Assembly (NCBI GenBank): GCA_029232285.1
Contig: JAOXFI010000024.1
Span: forward strand, 1-64,000
DNA: 64,000 bases
DNA from: Agmasoma carcini (nom. nud.)
Lineage: Eukaryota > Microsporidia > Thelohaniidae
Reading direction: 5' to 3'
In this document: positions 50,206 to 59,559 of the stretch, piece after piece
Layout: each line of letters begins with the position of its first letter
Numbering within the stretch: the stretch's first letter is position 1
Position numbers and translations under genes: made by a program
The notes under the pieces: generated by a model
The model's database searches: none
Seen by the model: the letters and a program-made list of their open reading frames with translations, nothing else
What the model was told of the DNA's origin: nothing

Positions 50206-51588
50206 ATGAACCTTGGTGGGCTAATCTACATACCTACAGACTGTGAAACTGATCTTGATTGCTCAGTATCAGGAATGCTTGACTTTAATGGTCTTTATTG
50301 TGTAAAAGGAAAATGTAAAAAAATATTACAACCAAATTCTCACTGCCATGCGCCAGAAGATTGCTCATCATATCCATTCTTGGGCCCTTTGGCATGCTCA
50401 GGAACCTGTAAAAGTGGTAGTGATTGCAAAAATAATATTGTAGAAAATACAAAATATTGTTGTAAGCCCATCCCTCCTAAGGGTGAATGTCAGCTGAACA
50501 GGCCTGGTTCTTTATCAGGATGTATGTCATCACAGGTTTGCGCTATGGACAATGGTGTGGCAACTTGTATGGACAAATCAGGAAAATCATGGGCTTTTGG
50601 TGTTCTTCTTAGTATTTTTGGAAATGTTTTTATCAATTTAGGAATTAATTTTCAAAAGAAGAGCTATAAGCAAGCATATATTAATGTTCTTGACTATCCC
50701 ATAAGCACGCTGCTATTTGGAAGTGGTATTTATACAATAGGTAAGGTTGTTTCTTTTTCTGCTTATCTTTTTGGTAATCAGTCGTTGTTGGCTGGATTGA
50801 GTGCTACTGGTTTGGTGTCTAATTCTATATTTGCACCTGCGATAAATGGTGAAGTGTTTACATGGAAGGATGCAGTGGCTATTCTTCTAGTTTTTATTGG
50901 ATCTACTATTATTGTGTCGAATACATCGAAATCACATGAGATTTACTCATTATGTGAGCTTCTTAGGATGTATAGACGTTTGCCTACGATTATTTGGTTT
51001 TTATTTTTAATTTTGACGATTATTATTTTATATTCGACGATTAAGTTTGTTGAGATTAATAGTGATTGGGAGTTACTTAATGATAATTTTCAGTTTTTAA
51101 GAGCTAATGTTTATTTTGAAGAGAATGGATACATGTGTAAGTATTTTATGGTTATATTTTATGTGTGTTTAGGATCTTTTATAGCTTCATTTTCAGCGTT
51201 ATCAGCGAAATCACTAGGTGAGATAATTCATAAGTCTTTGAATGGAGATAATCAATTTACGAATTTTGTGACACATTTTTTTGTAGGTGTTCTTGTTACG
51301 TGTACTGTGTTGCAGGTATATTGGATAAATAGGGCGTTAAAGCATTATGATGCGCTTCTTGTGGTGCCTATTTTTCATGTAACGTGGACTATTCTATCGA
51401 TGGTGACTGCTGGTATTTATTTTCAAGATTTTGATCATTTTTCTAAGAAACAGTTGAAAATGTTTATTTTAGGTGTGATAATAACATTTTGTGGGTCGTT
51501 TTTCTTAGGATTGAGGATTGTTACTAAATACACTGTTAGTTCTAGAAGTATTAATGTTAAAGGTGAACATAAAAGAAAAAATAAGTGA
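50206..51588 (+). CDS. NIPA-like magnesium transporter family protein with Cys-rich head
   Basis: Residues about 130-440 form a NIPA/DUF803 membrane domain with eight to nine spans: FGVLLSIFGNVFINLGINFQ then KKSY, GLSATGLVSNSIFAPAINGE, DAVAILLVFIGSTIIV, YDALLVVPIFHVTWTILSMV. NIPA proteins are linked to Mg2+ uptake. Unusually, the first 128 residues carry 15 cysteines in knot-like spacing (DCETDLDC, CVKGKC, CSGTCKSGSDC, YCCKP) with no clear cleaved signal peptide. Such a head would have to face the lumen or outside to form disulphides. Nearby CCC/AAATTT signals are not clear; the ATG lies after an AACATAAAC leader. Confidence 0.85.
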   Translation: MNLGGLIYIPTDCETDLDCSVSGMLDFNGLYCVKGKCKKILQPNSHCHAPEDCSSYPFLGPLACSGTCKSGSDCKNNIVENTKYCCKPIPPKGECQLNRPGSLSGCMSSQVCAMDNGVATCMDKSGKSWAFGVLLSIFGNVFINLGINFQKKSYKQAYINVLDYPISTLLFGSGIYTIGKVVSFSAYLFGNQSLLAGLSATGLVSNSIFAPAINGEVFTWKDAVAILLVFIGSTIIVSNTSKSHEIYSLCELLRMYRRLPTIIWFLFLILTIIILYSTIKFVEINSDWELLNDNFQFLRANVYFEENGYMCKYFMVIFYVCLGSFIASFSALSAKSLGEIIHKSLNGDNQFTNFVTHFFVGVLVTCTVLQVYWINRALKHYDALLVVPIFHVTWTILSMVTAGIYFQDFDHFSKKQLKMFILGVIITFCGSFFLGLRIVTKYTVSSRSINVKGEHKRKNK

Positions 51589-51781
51589 ATAAATCAATAA
51601 TGAATAATTTAAGCTGATATAGATGTGTAAATATAATATATAAGTATTAAAATATAATTAAGTATAGAATATAAATAATATAATATAATATAACAATAAT
51701 ATATAAAATATTTATTTTAAAAAATGATAAAAATTTTAATTATTTAAAATAAAAACTAAAAAAAAAATTATTTTTTTTTCC

Positions 51782-52195
51782 ATGTCAAGTATTGAGTCCG
51801 AAGATGAAGTTTATGAGGTTGAGTCAATTGTATCTGACAGAATGCATAAAGGCAAGAAACAATATCTCATAAAATGGTTAGGCTATCCATCAGAGGACAA
51901 CACCTGGTCTGATGCAAAGCACGTGTATTGTGAAGACCTTATAAAGATTTATGAAGATTGCAGGAAGAACAAGAAAAAACCAAAGGCTAAGCAATTCAAG
52001 CGTAATGTTACTAATGAATGGGACAGCACTGTACAGAAGGTGATAGGTGTGACACAGAACAAGGATGGTGTTTTTGAGGTTGAGTATTTGACAAATGATG
52101 AGAAGAAGTGCACTTGTTTGAGTTCAGAAATGGCAATTAAAGGACCGTTGCATCTCATTGCCTTTTATGAAGAAAACATAAGCTTCTCTGATTGA
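51782..52195 (+). CDS. HP1-type chromodomain and chromoshadow protein
   Basis: A 137-aa minimal HP1. Chromodomain at about residues 9-58 (EVYEVESIVSDRMHKGKKQY, then LIKWLGYPSEDNTW) keeps the aromatic cage candidates Tyr11, Trp32 and Tyr35 for methylated H3K9. A short basic hinge (KNKKKPKAKQFKR) leads to a chromoshadow domain (about 75-135) ending in LHLIAFYEENISF, matching the VIAFYEERLTW end of HP1. It should dimerise and pack heterochromatin. Start follows a T-rich tract with CC before ATG. It converges with the CENP-C-like gene. Confidence 0.93.
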   Translation: MSSIESEDEVYEVESIVSDRMHKGKKQYLIKWLGYPSEDNTWSDAKHVYCEDLIKIYEDCRKNKKKPKAKQFKRNVTNEWDSTVQKVIGVTQNKDGVFEVEYLTNDEKKCTCLSSEMAIKGPLHLIAFYEENISFSD

Positions 52196-52267
52196 TAATT
52201 AAATTTATATATTTTTATTATAGTAAAATATTATTATTTTATTCGCAATATTTTATTAATATTATAC

Positions 52268-52445
52268 TAACTAATCTGATATACTAACCTGATTAACTAT
52301 CTAACTAACCTGATTAACTATCTAACTAACCTGATTAACTATCTAACTAACCTGATTGACTATCTAACTAACCTGATTAACTATCTAACTAACCTGATTA
52401 ACTATCTAACTAACCTGATTAACTAACTAACCTGATTATCTAACT
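52268..52445. repeat. minisatellite, CTAACTAACCTGATTAACTAT units
   Basis: About seven to eight units of roughly 21 bp, CTAACTAACCTGATTAACTA with small variants, between the convergent HP1 and CENP-C-like 3' ends. Confidence 0.95.
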
Positions 52446-52514
52446 AATAATATATCACCATCATCATCCTACTATAACAACACAGTACAACAACATATAC
52501 TAAACCCCTTTTAT

Positions 52515-53441
52515 TTATATCAAATATGTAATAAGCAATCTCGACCCTGACTCTGATGTACATTCCATCTCATAATTATCAGCTTCAGAAACTATAAAAA
52601 CTGATCCTTTCTTCAAATGAATTAATTTCTCATTTGCAGTTAAATTGATCTTTCCTTTGATGCAGTAAATGCTAAAGCTTTGACTTGCTGATGTTTCTAC
52701 AGAATGAGACATGTACTTCAAATCCATCAAGGCAGTAGAAAGACCTCCTCTTTCCACTAAAAATGTTATTTTATCTTCTTCATTCACTTTATTGCTGTCT
52801 ACCAAAGCTGCAGAGGTTGTATCCTTATCAGTTTTTGTTTTACGTGGTCTTCTAGCAATGTTCTTCCCTTTGAATGTGATTGTTTTAGACATGTTTGTTG
52901 ATTGTTGATTTTGGTTTTGTTTGTCAACAAATGAAGCGTCATCTTCAACAAATGTATTTTCATTTAATGAAACATCAAAAAAAGTGCTTTCTTTCCTGAT
53001 TGGATCATCTTCAATATTTACATTATAATTTTTGACATCAGTTTTATGTGAATAATCTTGAATATTTTCTTTATCATTTAATTCTAAATCTTCAATATTA
53101 TCAACACCACCTGATAAAAATGAAGAATCGCTGTTATTTTTAGCCTTTTTTGTATTTTTTTGATTTTTTGTATTTTCTTTACTTTTAGATAAATTTTCAA
53201 TTCTTTTCTGAGCCTTTAATTGTTCTTTAATATTTTTAACATCAAAAAGTGTTTGTGTTTGTTCACTTATGATTGTATCATTGAAAGTATCATTTGGATT
53301 AACTTCGATGGCAGTTTCAAAGAAAGCGCTTACATTTTCTAGATCGTCATCATCCTTTTTAATATTGACAATGTCATCAACTCCAAGTGTTTTTTTCCTA
53401 TTTGTGGATGGTCTGTCCAATGGTTTTATAGTTTTTCTCAT
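52515..53441 (-). CDS. CENP-C/Mif2-like centromere protein
   Basis: A 308-aa protein. The N-terminus (KKTLGVDDIVNI, then DDLENVSAFFETA) resembles the Mif2 N-terminal block that contacts the Mis12 complex. The centre (about 50-190) is disordered and charged. The C-terminal 90 residues form a cupin with SIYCIKGKINLTANEKLIHL and KKGSVFIVSEADNYEMEC, the CENP-C dimerisation fold. I find no tryptophan in the protein and therefore no classical CENP-C nucleosome-binding motif; a basic RRPRKTKTDK stretch (about 200) may stand in. The ATG at 53441 follows AAAAAAATTTCCCA. It would link centromeric chromatin to the kinetochore. Confidence 0.82.
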   Translation of the reverse strand: MRKTIKPLDRPSTNRKKTLGVDDIVNIKKDDDDLENVSAFFETAIEVNPNDTFNDTIISEQTQTLFDVKNIKEQLKAQKRIENLSKSKENTKNQKNTKKAKNNSDSSFLSGGVDNIEDLELNDKENIQDYSHKTDVKNYNVNIEDDPIRKESTFFDVSLNENTFVEDDASFVDKQNQNQQSTNMSKTITFKGKNIARRPRKTKTDKDTTSAALVDSNKVNEEDKITFLVERGGLSTALMDLKYMSHSVETSASQSFSIYCIKGKINLTANEKLIHLKKGSVFIVSEADNYEMECTSESGSRLLITYLI

Positions 53442-53504
53442 TGGGAAATTTTTTTATATTTAAGATAAAAATTTTGATGTTAAATGAAAAATATTAATAT
53501 GTGT

Positions 53505-53605
53505 TACTATGATAGTGTGACTGTGTGACTATGTGACCTTGTGACTGTGTGACTATGTGACTATGTGACTATGTGACTATGTGACCGTGCAACAATATGT
53601 GACTA
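53505..53605. repeat. minisatellite, GTGACTAT-type units
   Basis: About eleven short units of GTGACTAT, GTGACCTT and GTGACTGT type (8 bp) in the 186-bp divergent gap between CENP-C and TatD starts, ending 20 bp before the TatD start signal. Confidence 0.93.
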
Positions 53606-53627
53606 ATCTAACTAAAAATTTATCCAA

Positions 53628-54617
53628 ATGTTTGTTGATATTGCCTTCAATGCAGATGACAAAGCTTTTAAAAATAAACTAAGTGATGTATTAAAAAGAT
53701 CAAAAGATGCAAATGTCATGCCTATATTTGTAGGTACAGATATTAAATCTTCAATGTTATGTTCTAAATTAGCTAAAGAAAACAACACTTTTAGTTTTGC
53801 TGGTGTACATCCACTTCATAGAGGTGATGATCATCTTGACACTGATATTTTATCAATTGATTATAATGATAGTACAATATTAGGAATAGGAGAATGTGGC
53901 TTAGATTATTTTAGAGATGAAAATAAGAATAAACAAATTGAATTATTTGAAAAACATCTTAATTTAGGAATAAAAAAGCCATATTTTTTACATTGTAGGG
54001 AAGCATTTGATGATTTTGTTAATACAATTATTAATTGTAAAAGTAACTGTAAGTGTGATGATGATAAATTTAATGATGATAAGTGTAATGATGATATATG
54101 TAATGATGATAAGTGTAATGATGATAAGTGTAATGATGATATATGTAATGATGATAAGTGTAATGATGATATATGTAATACTAATATCAATGATAATACC
54201 AATATCAATGATAATACCAATATCAATACTAATATCAATTGTATTAAAGGTGTTGTACATTCATTTGATGGTACTTTTGAACAAGCTATTAAATTAATAA
54301 ATATGGGCTTTTATATTGGTATAAATGGTGTATCAATGAGGAAACAAACTGGTTGTGATGTAGTTAAAAGAATTCCTTTAAATAAAATACTTCTAGAAAC
54401 AGATGCTCCATACTGTGGCATAAGAAAGAGTTATTATGGATCAAAATACACATCAACAGTAAAAAATAATGAACCTTGCTTTATCAGAAACAATGCTGTA
54501 GCAATTGCTAATATAAAAGGAATAAAAATTGAAGAAGTTGAAAATCAAATTTTAAAAAATACTCTCGAAATTTTTCCACAGATCTCAGACAAAATTAAAT
54601 ATTGGAGAAATGATTAA
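53628..54617 (+). CDS. TatD-family DNase (TATDN1-like) with repeat insert
   Basis: A 329-aa metal-dependent nuclease of the TatD family. It matches the eukaryotic TATDN1 branch: FVDIAFNADDKAF at the start, AGVHPLHRGD, GIGECGLDYFRDENK (metal Glu), YFLHCREAF (metal His), KGVVHSFDGTFEQAIKLINM (metal His), YIGINGVSMR and LLETDAPYCGIRKS (metal Asp). Residues about 142-204 are a low-complexity insert of CNDDK/CNDDI five-residue repeats and then NTNI/NDN repeats, within the barrel between two metal ligands. The family acts in apoptotic and repair-related DNA degradation. Start follows AAAAATTTATCCAA. Confidence 0.92.
   Translation: MFVDIAFNADDKAFKNKLSDVLKRSKDANVMPIFVGTDIKSSMLCSKLAKENNTFSFAGVHPLHRGDDHLDTDILSIDYNDSTILGIGECGLDYFRDENKNKQIELFEKHLNLGIKKPYFLHCREAFDDFVNTIINCKSNCKCDDDKFNDDKCNDDICNDDKCNDDKCNDDICNDDKCNDDICNTNINDNTNINDNTNINTNINCIKGVVHSFDGTFEQAIKLINMGFYIGINGVSMRKQTGCDVVKRIPLNKILLETDAPYCGIRKSYYGSKYTSTVKNNEPCFIRNNAVAIANIKGIKIEEVENQILKNTLEIFPQISDKIKYWRND
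54051..54239 (+). repeat. in-frame 15-bp tandem repeat inside the TatD gene
   Basis: Tandem 15-bp units of the TGTAATGATGATAAG type, alternating AAG and ATA in the last codon, followed by units built on AATACCAATATCAATGAT. The length stays a multiple of three, so the gene remains open. Confidence 0.95.
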
Positions 54618-55230
54618 ATTAATTTACAAGAATAATTATTATGTATTGATAAGTAAGATAAATTACACGATTGGTATGACTGGTGTGACATGACTGGTAT
54701 GACATGACTGGTGTGACTGGTATGACATGACTGATGTGACCGATATGACTGGCATTATATGACACGACACAACATGATGATATGACCTGGTGTTACCGAT
54801 ATGATGACACGACACAACATGACACGACAGACACGACACAACCAACACGACACAACACGACACAACCCACACACAACCAACTACACCCACACTAAGAATA
54901 ATTATTTCTATTCATCAGTACTTAAATTCAAATCTTTTTTTGTATACAATTAATATATCACAATCTTAAGATAAGACTGTAAAGATATTTAAAAACTTTA
55001 TTTTAGTAAGTGTTTTTATTTTTTATATTAAATATTAATTTAAGTGTTATTATTGATATTTTAATAAATATAAATTTGAGATATATTATATCAATATATA
55101 ATGCAATATAAGTTATATTTATATATAATAACTAGCATATCATAGCTGTCACTCTTAATACTTTTAAAATATATTCCTTTAAGTCTTATTTTGATTTATT
55201 TCATATAAATTTACAAATTTTTAATCATCC
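54618..55230. other. spacer with GACTGGTATGACAT minisatellite
   Basis: The left half (about 54669-54895) is a degenerate minisatellite; the right half is AT-rich with no gene. The PSP1-domain gene follows. Confidence 0.6.
54669..54895. repeat. minisatellite, GACTGGTATGACAT / ACACGACACAAC units
   Basis: A run of GACTGGTGTGACTGGTATGA-like units that grades into ACGACACAACATGACACG-like units, so two related motifs meet in one array. Confidence 0.9.
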
Positions 55231-55893
55231 ATGGAAGTGGATTTGGGATTTACAAAATCTTGGTTTTCTTGTTATATTCATTCTATTTGGTCACCAACAG
55301 ATAGGCAATGGTCAGAGGATGACCCTGACTATAGAACTGTGGGTTACAATCCTTATCCTGAAAATATTGACTTGATGTCAAATCGACTGAAAAAGAGATT
55401 TTATATTATTAACTTTGGAGAGGATAGATTTGAAATAGTTTTTAGTGTTAATAGGAGGTACAGAAAGGGAAATATGGTGGTAGTAAGTGCTGATAGAGGT
55501 TATGATTGTGGAATAATACATGGAGAGACTTCGGAATGTAAGTGTGAGAACTTAAAGAGAATAAATAAGAGTTTAGAAGGTAAATATCATCCTTTAGAGA
55601 TTAAAGCTATGGCAAATGCTGATGATTTAAAGAGACTTGATGATAAAAAGGTTCCTGAAAAAGAAGCCATGGTTATTGTTAAAGAGGTGATAAAGAAGAG
55701 AAATTTACCTATTAAGATTATGTCAGCTCAATATCAATATGACTTAAAAAAGTTGATGTTTAGGTTTGAAAGTGGGAGTAGAGTTGAATTTAGCGATCTT
55801 ATTGATGAGCTTTATAAGATTTTTTTAGTTAGAATTTGGATGGCAGATTCAAGAAAGAATTTAAAGCCTTATCTTGATTATTTAATAAATTAA
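55231..55893 (+). CDS. PSP1 C-terminal domain protein
   Basis: A 220-aa protein whose residues about 70-160 match the PSP1 C-terminal domain: FSVNRRYRKGNMVVVSADRG then YDCGIIHGE near residues 70-98, a charged linker, and EVIKKRNLPIKIMSAQYQYD followed by KKLMFRFES and VEFSDLIDELYKIF. PSP1 domains occur in yeast Psp1, kinetoplastid mRNA-binding regulators and bacterial YaaT-like proteins. The N-terminal 50 residues (SWFSCYIHSIWSPTDRQW) are specific to this protein. Start after ACAAATTTTTAATCATCC, with AAATTTTT 7 bp before the ATG. RNA binding is a guess by family. Confidence 0.82.
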   Translation: MEVDLGFTKSWFSCYIHSIWSPTDRQWSEDDPDYRTVGYNPYPENIDLMSNRLKKRFYIINFGEDRFEIVFSVNRRYRKGNMVVVSADRGYDCGIIHGETSECKCENLKRINKSLEGKYHPLEIKAMANADDLKRLDDKKVPEKEAMVIVKEVIKKRNLPIKIMSAQYQYDLKKLMFRFESGSRVEFSDLIDELYKIFLVRIWMADSRKNLKPYLDYLIN

Positions 55894-57495
55894 TTTATGT
55901 TTGCAGTGGATATTATATATTTAAGTATAAAAATAAAATGATATGTGACAGCTGTCATATATCATTAAAATAATAATATATCTATATTGAAAGTGATAAA
56001 TGAATATTAAAACTGTTGTAAGTAGGTTCAAAGTGATAAATAAATATTAATACATTGTATCTATATTAAAAGTAATAAATTAATATTAAAAACATTGTAT
56101 CTATAGTGATGGATCTATAGTGATGTATCTATATTGATGTATCTATATTGATGTATCTATATTGACAGTAATAAATGTATATTATATCTAAGGTTATACA
56201 TCTACAACTAAACTAAAAATATTTTCATTATTTAATACTTTAAATTTTTAATAAAATAACCACTTTAATATACATTTTCACACCTAATGCAAATTTTTAA
56301 ATTTAGTATTTTTTCATAGAAAAAAAAATTTGTAGATTGATATGAAACATTTATAATCAAGTATGAAAAGATTTGAAATTAGATAGAGAAACAATACCAA
56401 AATTAATATTAGCCTTAAATATAAAATCATAATGATTTAGAAATAAAATACTGCAGTTGGTTTGTAATATATTTTTAGGTTGATTAGGTACAACATGGAT
56501 AATTTATTCTACTATAAAAGATTTACTAAATTTAAACTAATGATTATGAGTGTGATGGTAAAGCTTTATGTAAATCATTATTAAAAATGATTATCTGCTT
56601 TATACCAGGGTTACCTTAATATAAATAAAATAATTTTGTTAAAAAAATTTATTATATAAATTTTACGACAATAATTTATGCTTTTGATAATAAAATATTT
56701 TGAACTAACCAACTAACTAATTTGCATTATAAATACAATTGTTTTTGTATATAAAAATGGTTATTTTTATTGATCAAAGATTTTCAATTGGGTTTAAATC
56801 TGTTAAATGTTTGTGACAAGATAATAAATTTGATTTATGCTTTGGATCATTGTCATGTTGAAAATTAAAAAAAAAGACCAAATATTCTTTTTAAACATCA
56901 AATCGCTCCTAATACAACCATTTTATTCAACTTACGTCTCAATAAGTATATATACTTGATTAAATATATTAATGTTAATAATACAATAATAATTCATTAT
57001 CATTAATTGCTCAGATAGTTGTTGTATATAAATAGACTTGATATTGAAAGAGTTATCACTTTCTTAGAAATAATAAATATATATGACCAGCCTGACAGAA
57101 CAAAAAATAGTTTTTATAATCTTTTTTGGTTTATGTTCGATAACCATCTACACTTATAGTCTTACATTGATTATAACATCTATATCTTACATCTATGTCT
57201 TACATCTATGTCTCTATTACATCTATATCTTACATCTATATCTCTATTACATCTATATCTTACATCTATATCTTACATCTATATCTTACATCTATATCTT
57301 ACATCTATATCTTACATCTATGTCTTACATCTATATCTCTATTACATCTATATCTTACATCTATGTCTCTCTTACATATATATCATTTTAACATCTATAT
57401 CTTACATCTATATAACACTAACTCCTATATCTCTCTTACATCTATCATTTAACTATAAACTTTTTATATAAAATTTTTGCATAAATAAGTTGTCC
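55894..57495. other. spacer with short repeats and a minisatellite
   Basis: No gene seen in 1.6 kb. It holds a 15-bp repeat (GATGTATCTATATT) at about 56101-56165 and the ACATCTATATCTT minisatellite at about 57177-57445. A frame that runs through the minisatellite is caused by the repeat alone. Confidence 0.6.
57177..57445. repeat. minisatellite, TTACATCTATATC units
   Basis: About twenty units of 12-13 bp, TTACATCTATATC with CTATTACATCTATATC variants. All three forward frames stay open through it because the unit has no stop. It ends 50 bp before the next gene. Confidence 0.95.
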
Positions 57496-58029
57496 ATGTC
57501 TGTAGACTCAAAGATTGTAAAAGTTAAATTTACTAAAAATATTTCATTTTGCATCCCAATTGATAAAGATATGTCAATAAGAGAGTTAAAAAAGTCTATT
57601 GATGACCTCTTAAACAAATATTACAACCTTAAATTAGATAACATGCTTTTACGTACGGATGATGGCTATGAATTACTTGACATATTCAATGCTTCTGATC
57701 TATTATCTAACAATCAGGTTTTATACCTTGATTTAATGCCTAACTTTAAACAAGCTCATTCTCCACCATCTAAAAGAAAAACATTGGTCAATACTTCACA
57801 ACAAAAGAAAAAAATATTAACAAATGAACCAATTCTTAATAAATGCGATACTCAAAAGCTTATTAATGATGATAAGTCAGTAAATCAAATAGAAAAACCT
57901 AATCATGACACAACTATCCCATCTGAGGAGAAAAAAAAAGATTTAAAAGTTTGTGATGAATTTAAAGGATTTTACATTAAGAAAAGTGACTTGCCTAATT
58001 TTTCATTTGGTAGAAATATTTCAAATTAA
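57496..58029 (+). CDS. hypothetical protein with ubiquitin-like N-terminal domain, 177 aa
   Basis: Residues about 5-78 look like a ubiquitin-type fold: strands KIVKVKFTKN and FCIPIDKDM, helix SIRELKKSIDDLLNKYY, then NMLLRTDDGYELLDIF and NQVLYLDLMP. The rest is Lys/Ser/Asn-rich and disordered, ending in KGFYIKKSDLPNFSFG. The precise family is not recognised; coilin-like or another UBL adaptor is possible. The frame starts with TTG; the ATG at 57496 follows GTTGTCC, with AAATTTTT further upstream. Confidence 0.6.
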   Translation: MSVDSKIVKVKFTKNISFCIPIDKDMSIRELKKSIDDLLNKYYNLKLDNMLLRTDDGYELLDIFNASDLLSNNQVLYLDLMPNFKQAHSPPSKRKTLVNTSQQKKKILTNEPILNKCDTQKLINDDKSVNQIEKPNHDTTIPSEEKKKDLKVCDEFKGFYIKKSDLPNFSFGRNISN

Positions 58030-58149
58030 TATGTTTATAATAAAATTTATAAGTTAATTTTTATATATATGATTTTAATGAAACTAAGTGATAATTGGAT
58101 AAATATTTTGATTATATATTTATTTATATTTATATATTATTTCTTTTAT
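58030..58149. other. short spacer before 5S rRNA
   Basis: A 120-bp AT-rich gap between the ubiquitin-like gene and the 5S rRNA gene, with the ATATATGATTTTAATG tract but no recognised promoter motif. Confidence 0.4.
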
Positions 58150-58268
58150 AATTACGGCCATATCTACTGTAAATTACCAGTACTCATCAGAACACTGAAG
58201 TCAAGACAGTAAGAGCTTAATTAAGTACTAAGACGAGCGATCACTTGGGAACATTAAGTGCTGTATTT
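58150..58268 (+). rRNA. 5S ribosomal RNA
   Basis: An approximately 119-nt 5S rRNA gene. It aligns with eukaryotic 5S: TACGGCCATA at the 5' end, CATCAGAACACTGAAGTCAA (compare GATCTCGGAAGCTAAG), the AGTACTAAGACGAGCGATCA stretch for the box C region (compare AGTACTTGGATGGGAGACC), CTTGGGAA and GTGCTGTA at the 3' end. Stem I pairs 5' AATTACGGC with 3' GCTGTATTT, with one mismatch. A run of six T at 58266-58271 suits Pol III termination. It stands alone among protein genes rather than in an rDNA unit. Confidence 0.9.
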
Positions 58269-58286
58269 TTTGCTAATGTTTTGACT

Positions 58287-58620
58287 GTCGAATTCCGCGG
58301 GTGTTTTTGCACCACGTATGTAGTTGATGAAGATACTTTTAATGAGTAACTTCCTTTTTGAGAGTCGCGGTGAAGCCGAACCTTATCCGGACTTTGTTGT
58401 AGATTTTATATTGTTTGAAATAAAATTAGTTAAAAAACATTGTTTATTTTTATGTTCCTGTATTTATACTTTTATAAAATTAGGATTTACAACACTGACA
58501 TCGTTTAAGTATATTGTCGTATTTCGCGGGTATTTTACTTTTGAAAATTAATTTAAGTAGATACCCTTATAGTAATTCCATTGCCGTGATGTCTAGGTGG
58601 TGCAAAACCATATCCACACC
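58287..58620. repeat. repeated and inverted segments next to 5S rRNA
   Basis: TGTCGAATTCCGCGGGTGTT at 58286 is repeated as TGTCGTATTTCGCGGGTATT at 58515. GGTGTTTTTGCACCAC at 58300 is matched in reverse by GTGGTGCAAAACCATATCC then ACACC at 58597-58620. The 330 bp between could be a small non-autonomous transposon, perhaps linked to the Tc1-like relic to the right; this is inference. Confidence 0.5.
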
Positions 58621-59559
58621 TTTTAATACTAAGATTAAAGTTGTTTTTTATATATTTATAGTTATATTTGTTTGTTTATGATAAAATAATCTTTAATTGA
58701 TCAATATCAATTTAAGACATATATGTCATCCACACAACATTCATATTCCACAGTTATTTGGCCGTTGTGTAAATAATTAGTTAAGGTTTTTCTTATATAA
58801 TCTTTCTGAGTATCTGTTGCGAATAAAACGTTTTTGGTTCGTTTATAAAATATTTAAAATTGTCCAAAAATGGTTTTTCATTTATTTATTAACAAATAAT
58901 AAACTTTTAATAATATAATTTTGGTTTGTACTACACCCAGCCCTTTTCTGAAGGTGGTCACATCTTCTTAATTGGTCCGATTTTCTTAAAACTTTTTTAA
59001 ATATTTGATTGTCGTTCTCGACCCAAAATTTAGAATAGTCCTTTACTATTTTAAAGTACTCCAAAAAAAGACCGGACTCTCTAAAAGATTTTTTAAAAAC
59101 TGTTAATTTTTGAATAAAAAAATTTAAATTTAATGGTATTTGTATATCTATAATTTTTTAAAATCGCACTATTTTATATAAATTTTTTAAATAATAAACA
59201 AATGCATCAATGGGTAAACATGTTTCTGAAATTGACAAAAATCGAATTTTTAGGCATTTTCTATGAAGGTTTTAATTACGTGAAATCAGTGCAAAATCGA
59301 CTTAAAAAGGGATTCACCGTACAAGATCACGTTAAAAAACACAAGAATGGTGAAGAGGATGAAATAAAAGGTGGTAGTAGCATTAAAAAAGTAATTGATA
59401 TCAGCAATATCAAATTAATTATAAATAATGACAAAATTTCTAATGCTACATGCCATAATATTAAAAAAATATTTAGAATTATTGAATGAGGGTATCTGTG
59501 ATAAAAATATATGTCTTCTCCTTAATAAATATTACTTTAGATGTATTTATCCTTCTTCT
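58621..59559. other. possible outer part of the Tc1-like element; no gene supported
   Basis: A 60-codon minus-strand frame at 58882-59064 and a 95-codon plus frame at 59202-59489 have no clear family match. Their position between the 5S-adjacent repeats and the transposase remnant suggests transposon debris. Confidence 0.35.

Noticed and set aside
53906..54297. Repetitive Ile/Met or Leu/Ser-rich frames over the TatD insert
   Set aside because: Shadow readings of the 15-bp repeat inside a well-supported gene.
57083..57471. Three overlapping frames of about 90 residues rich in Ile, Tyr, Ser, Leu and His
   Set aside because: Caused only by the stop-free minisatellite; all three phases are equally open.
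58882..59064. 60-codon minus frame next to the Tc1-like relic
   Set aside because: Not clearly a transposase piece and on the opposite strand; kept only as possible debris.
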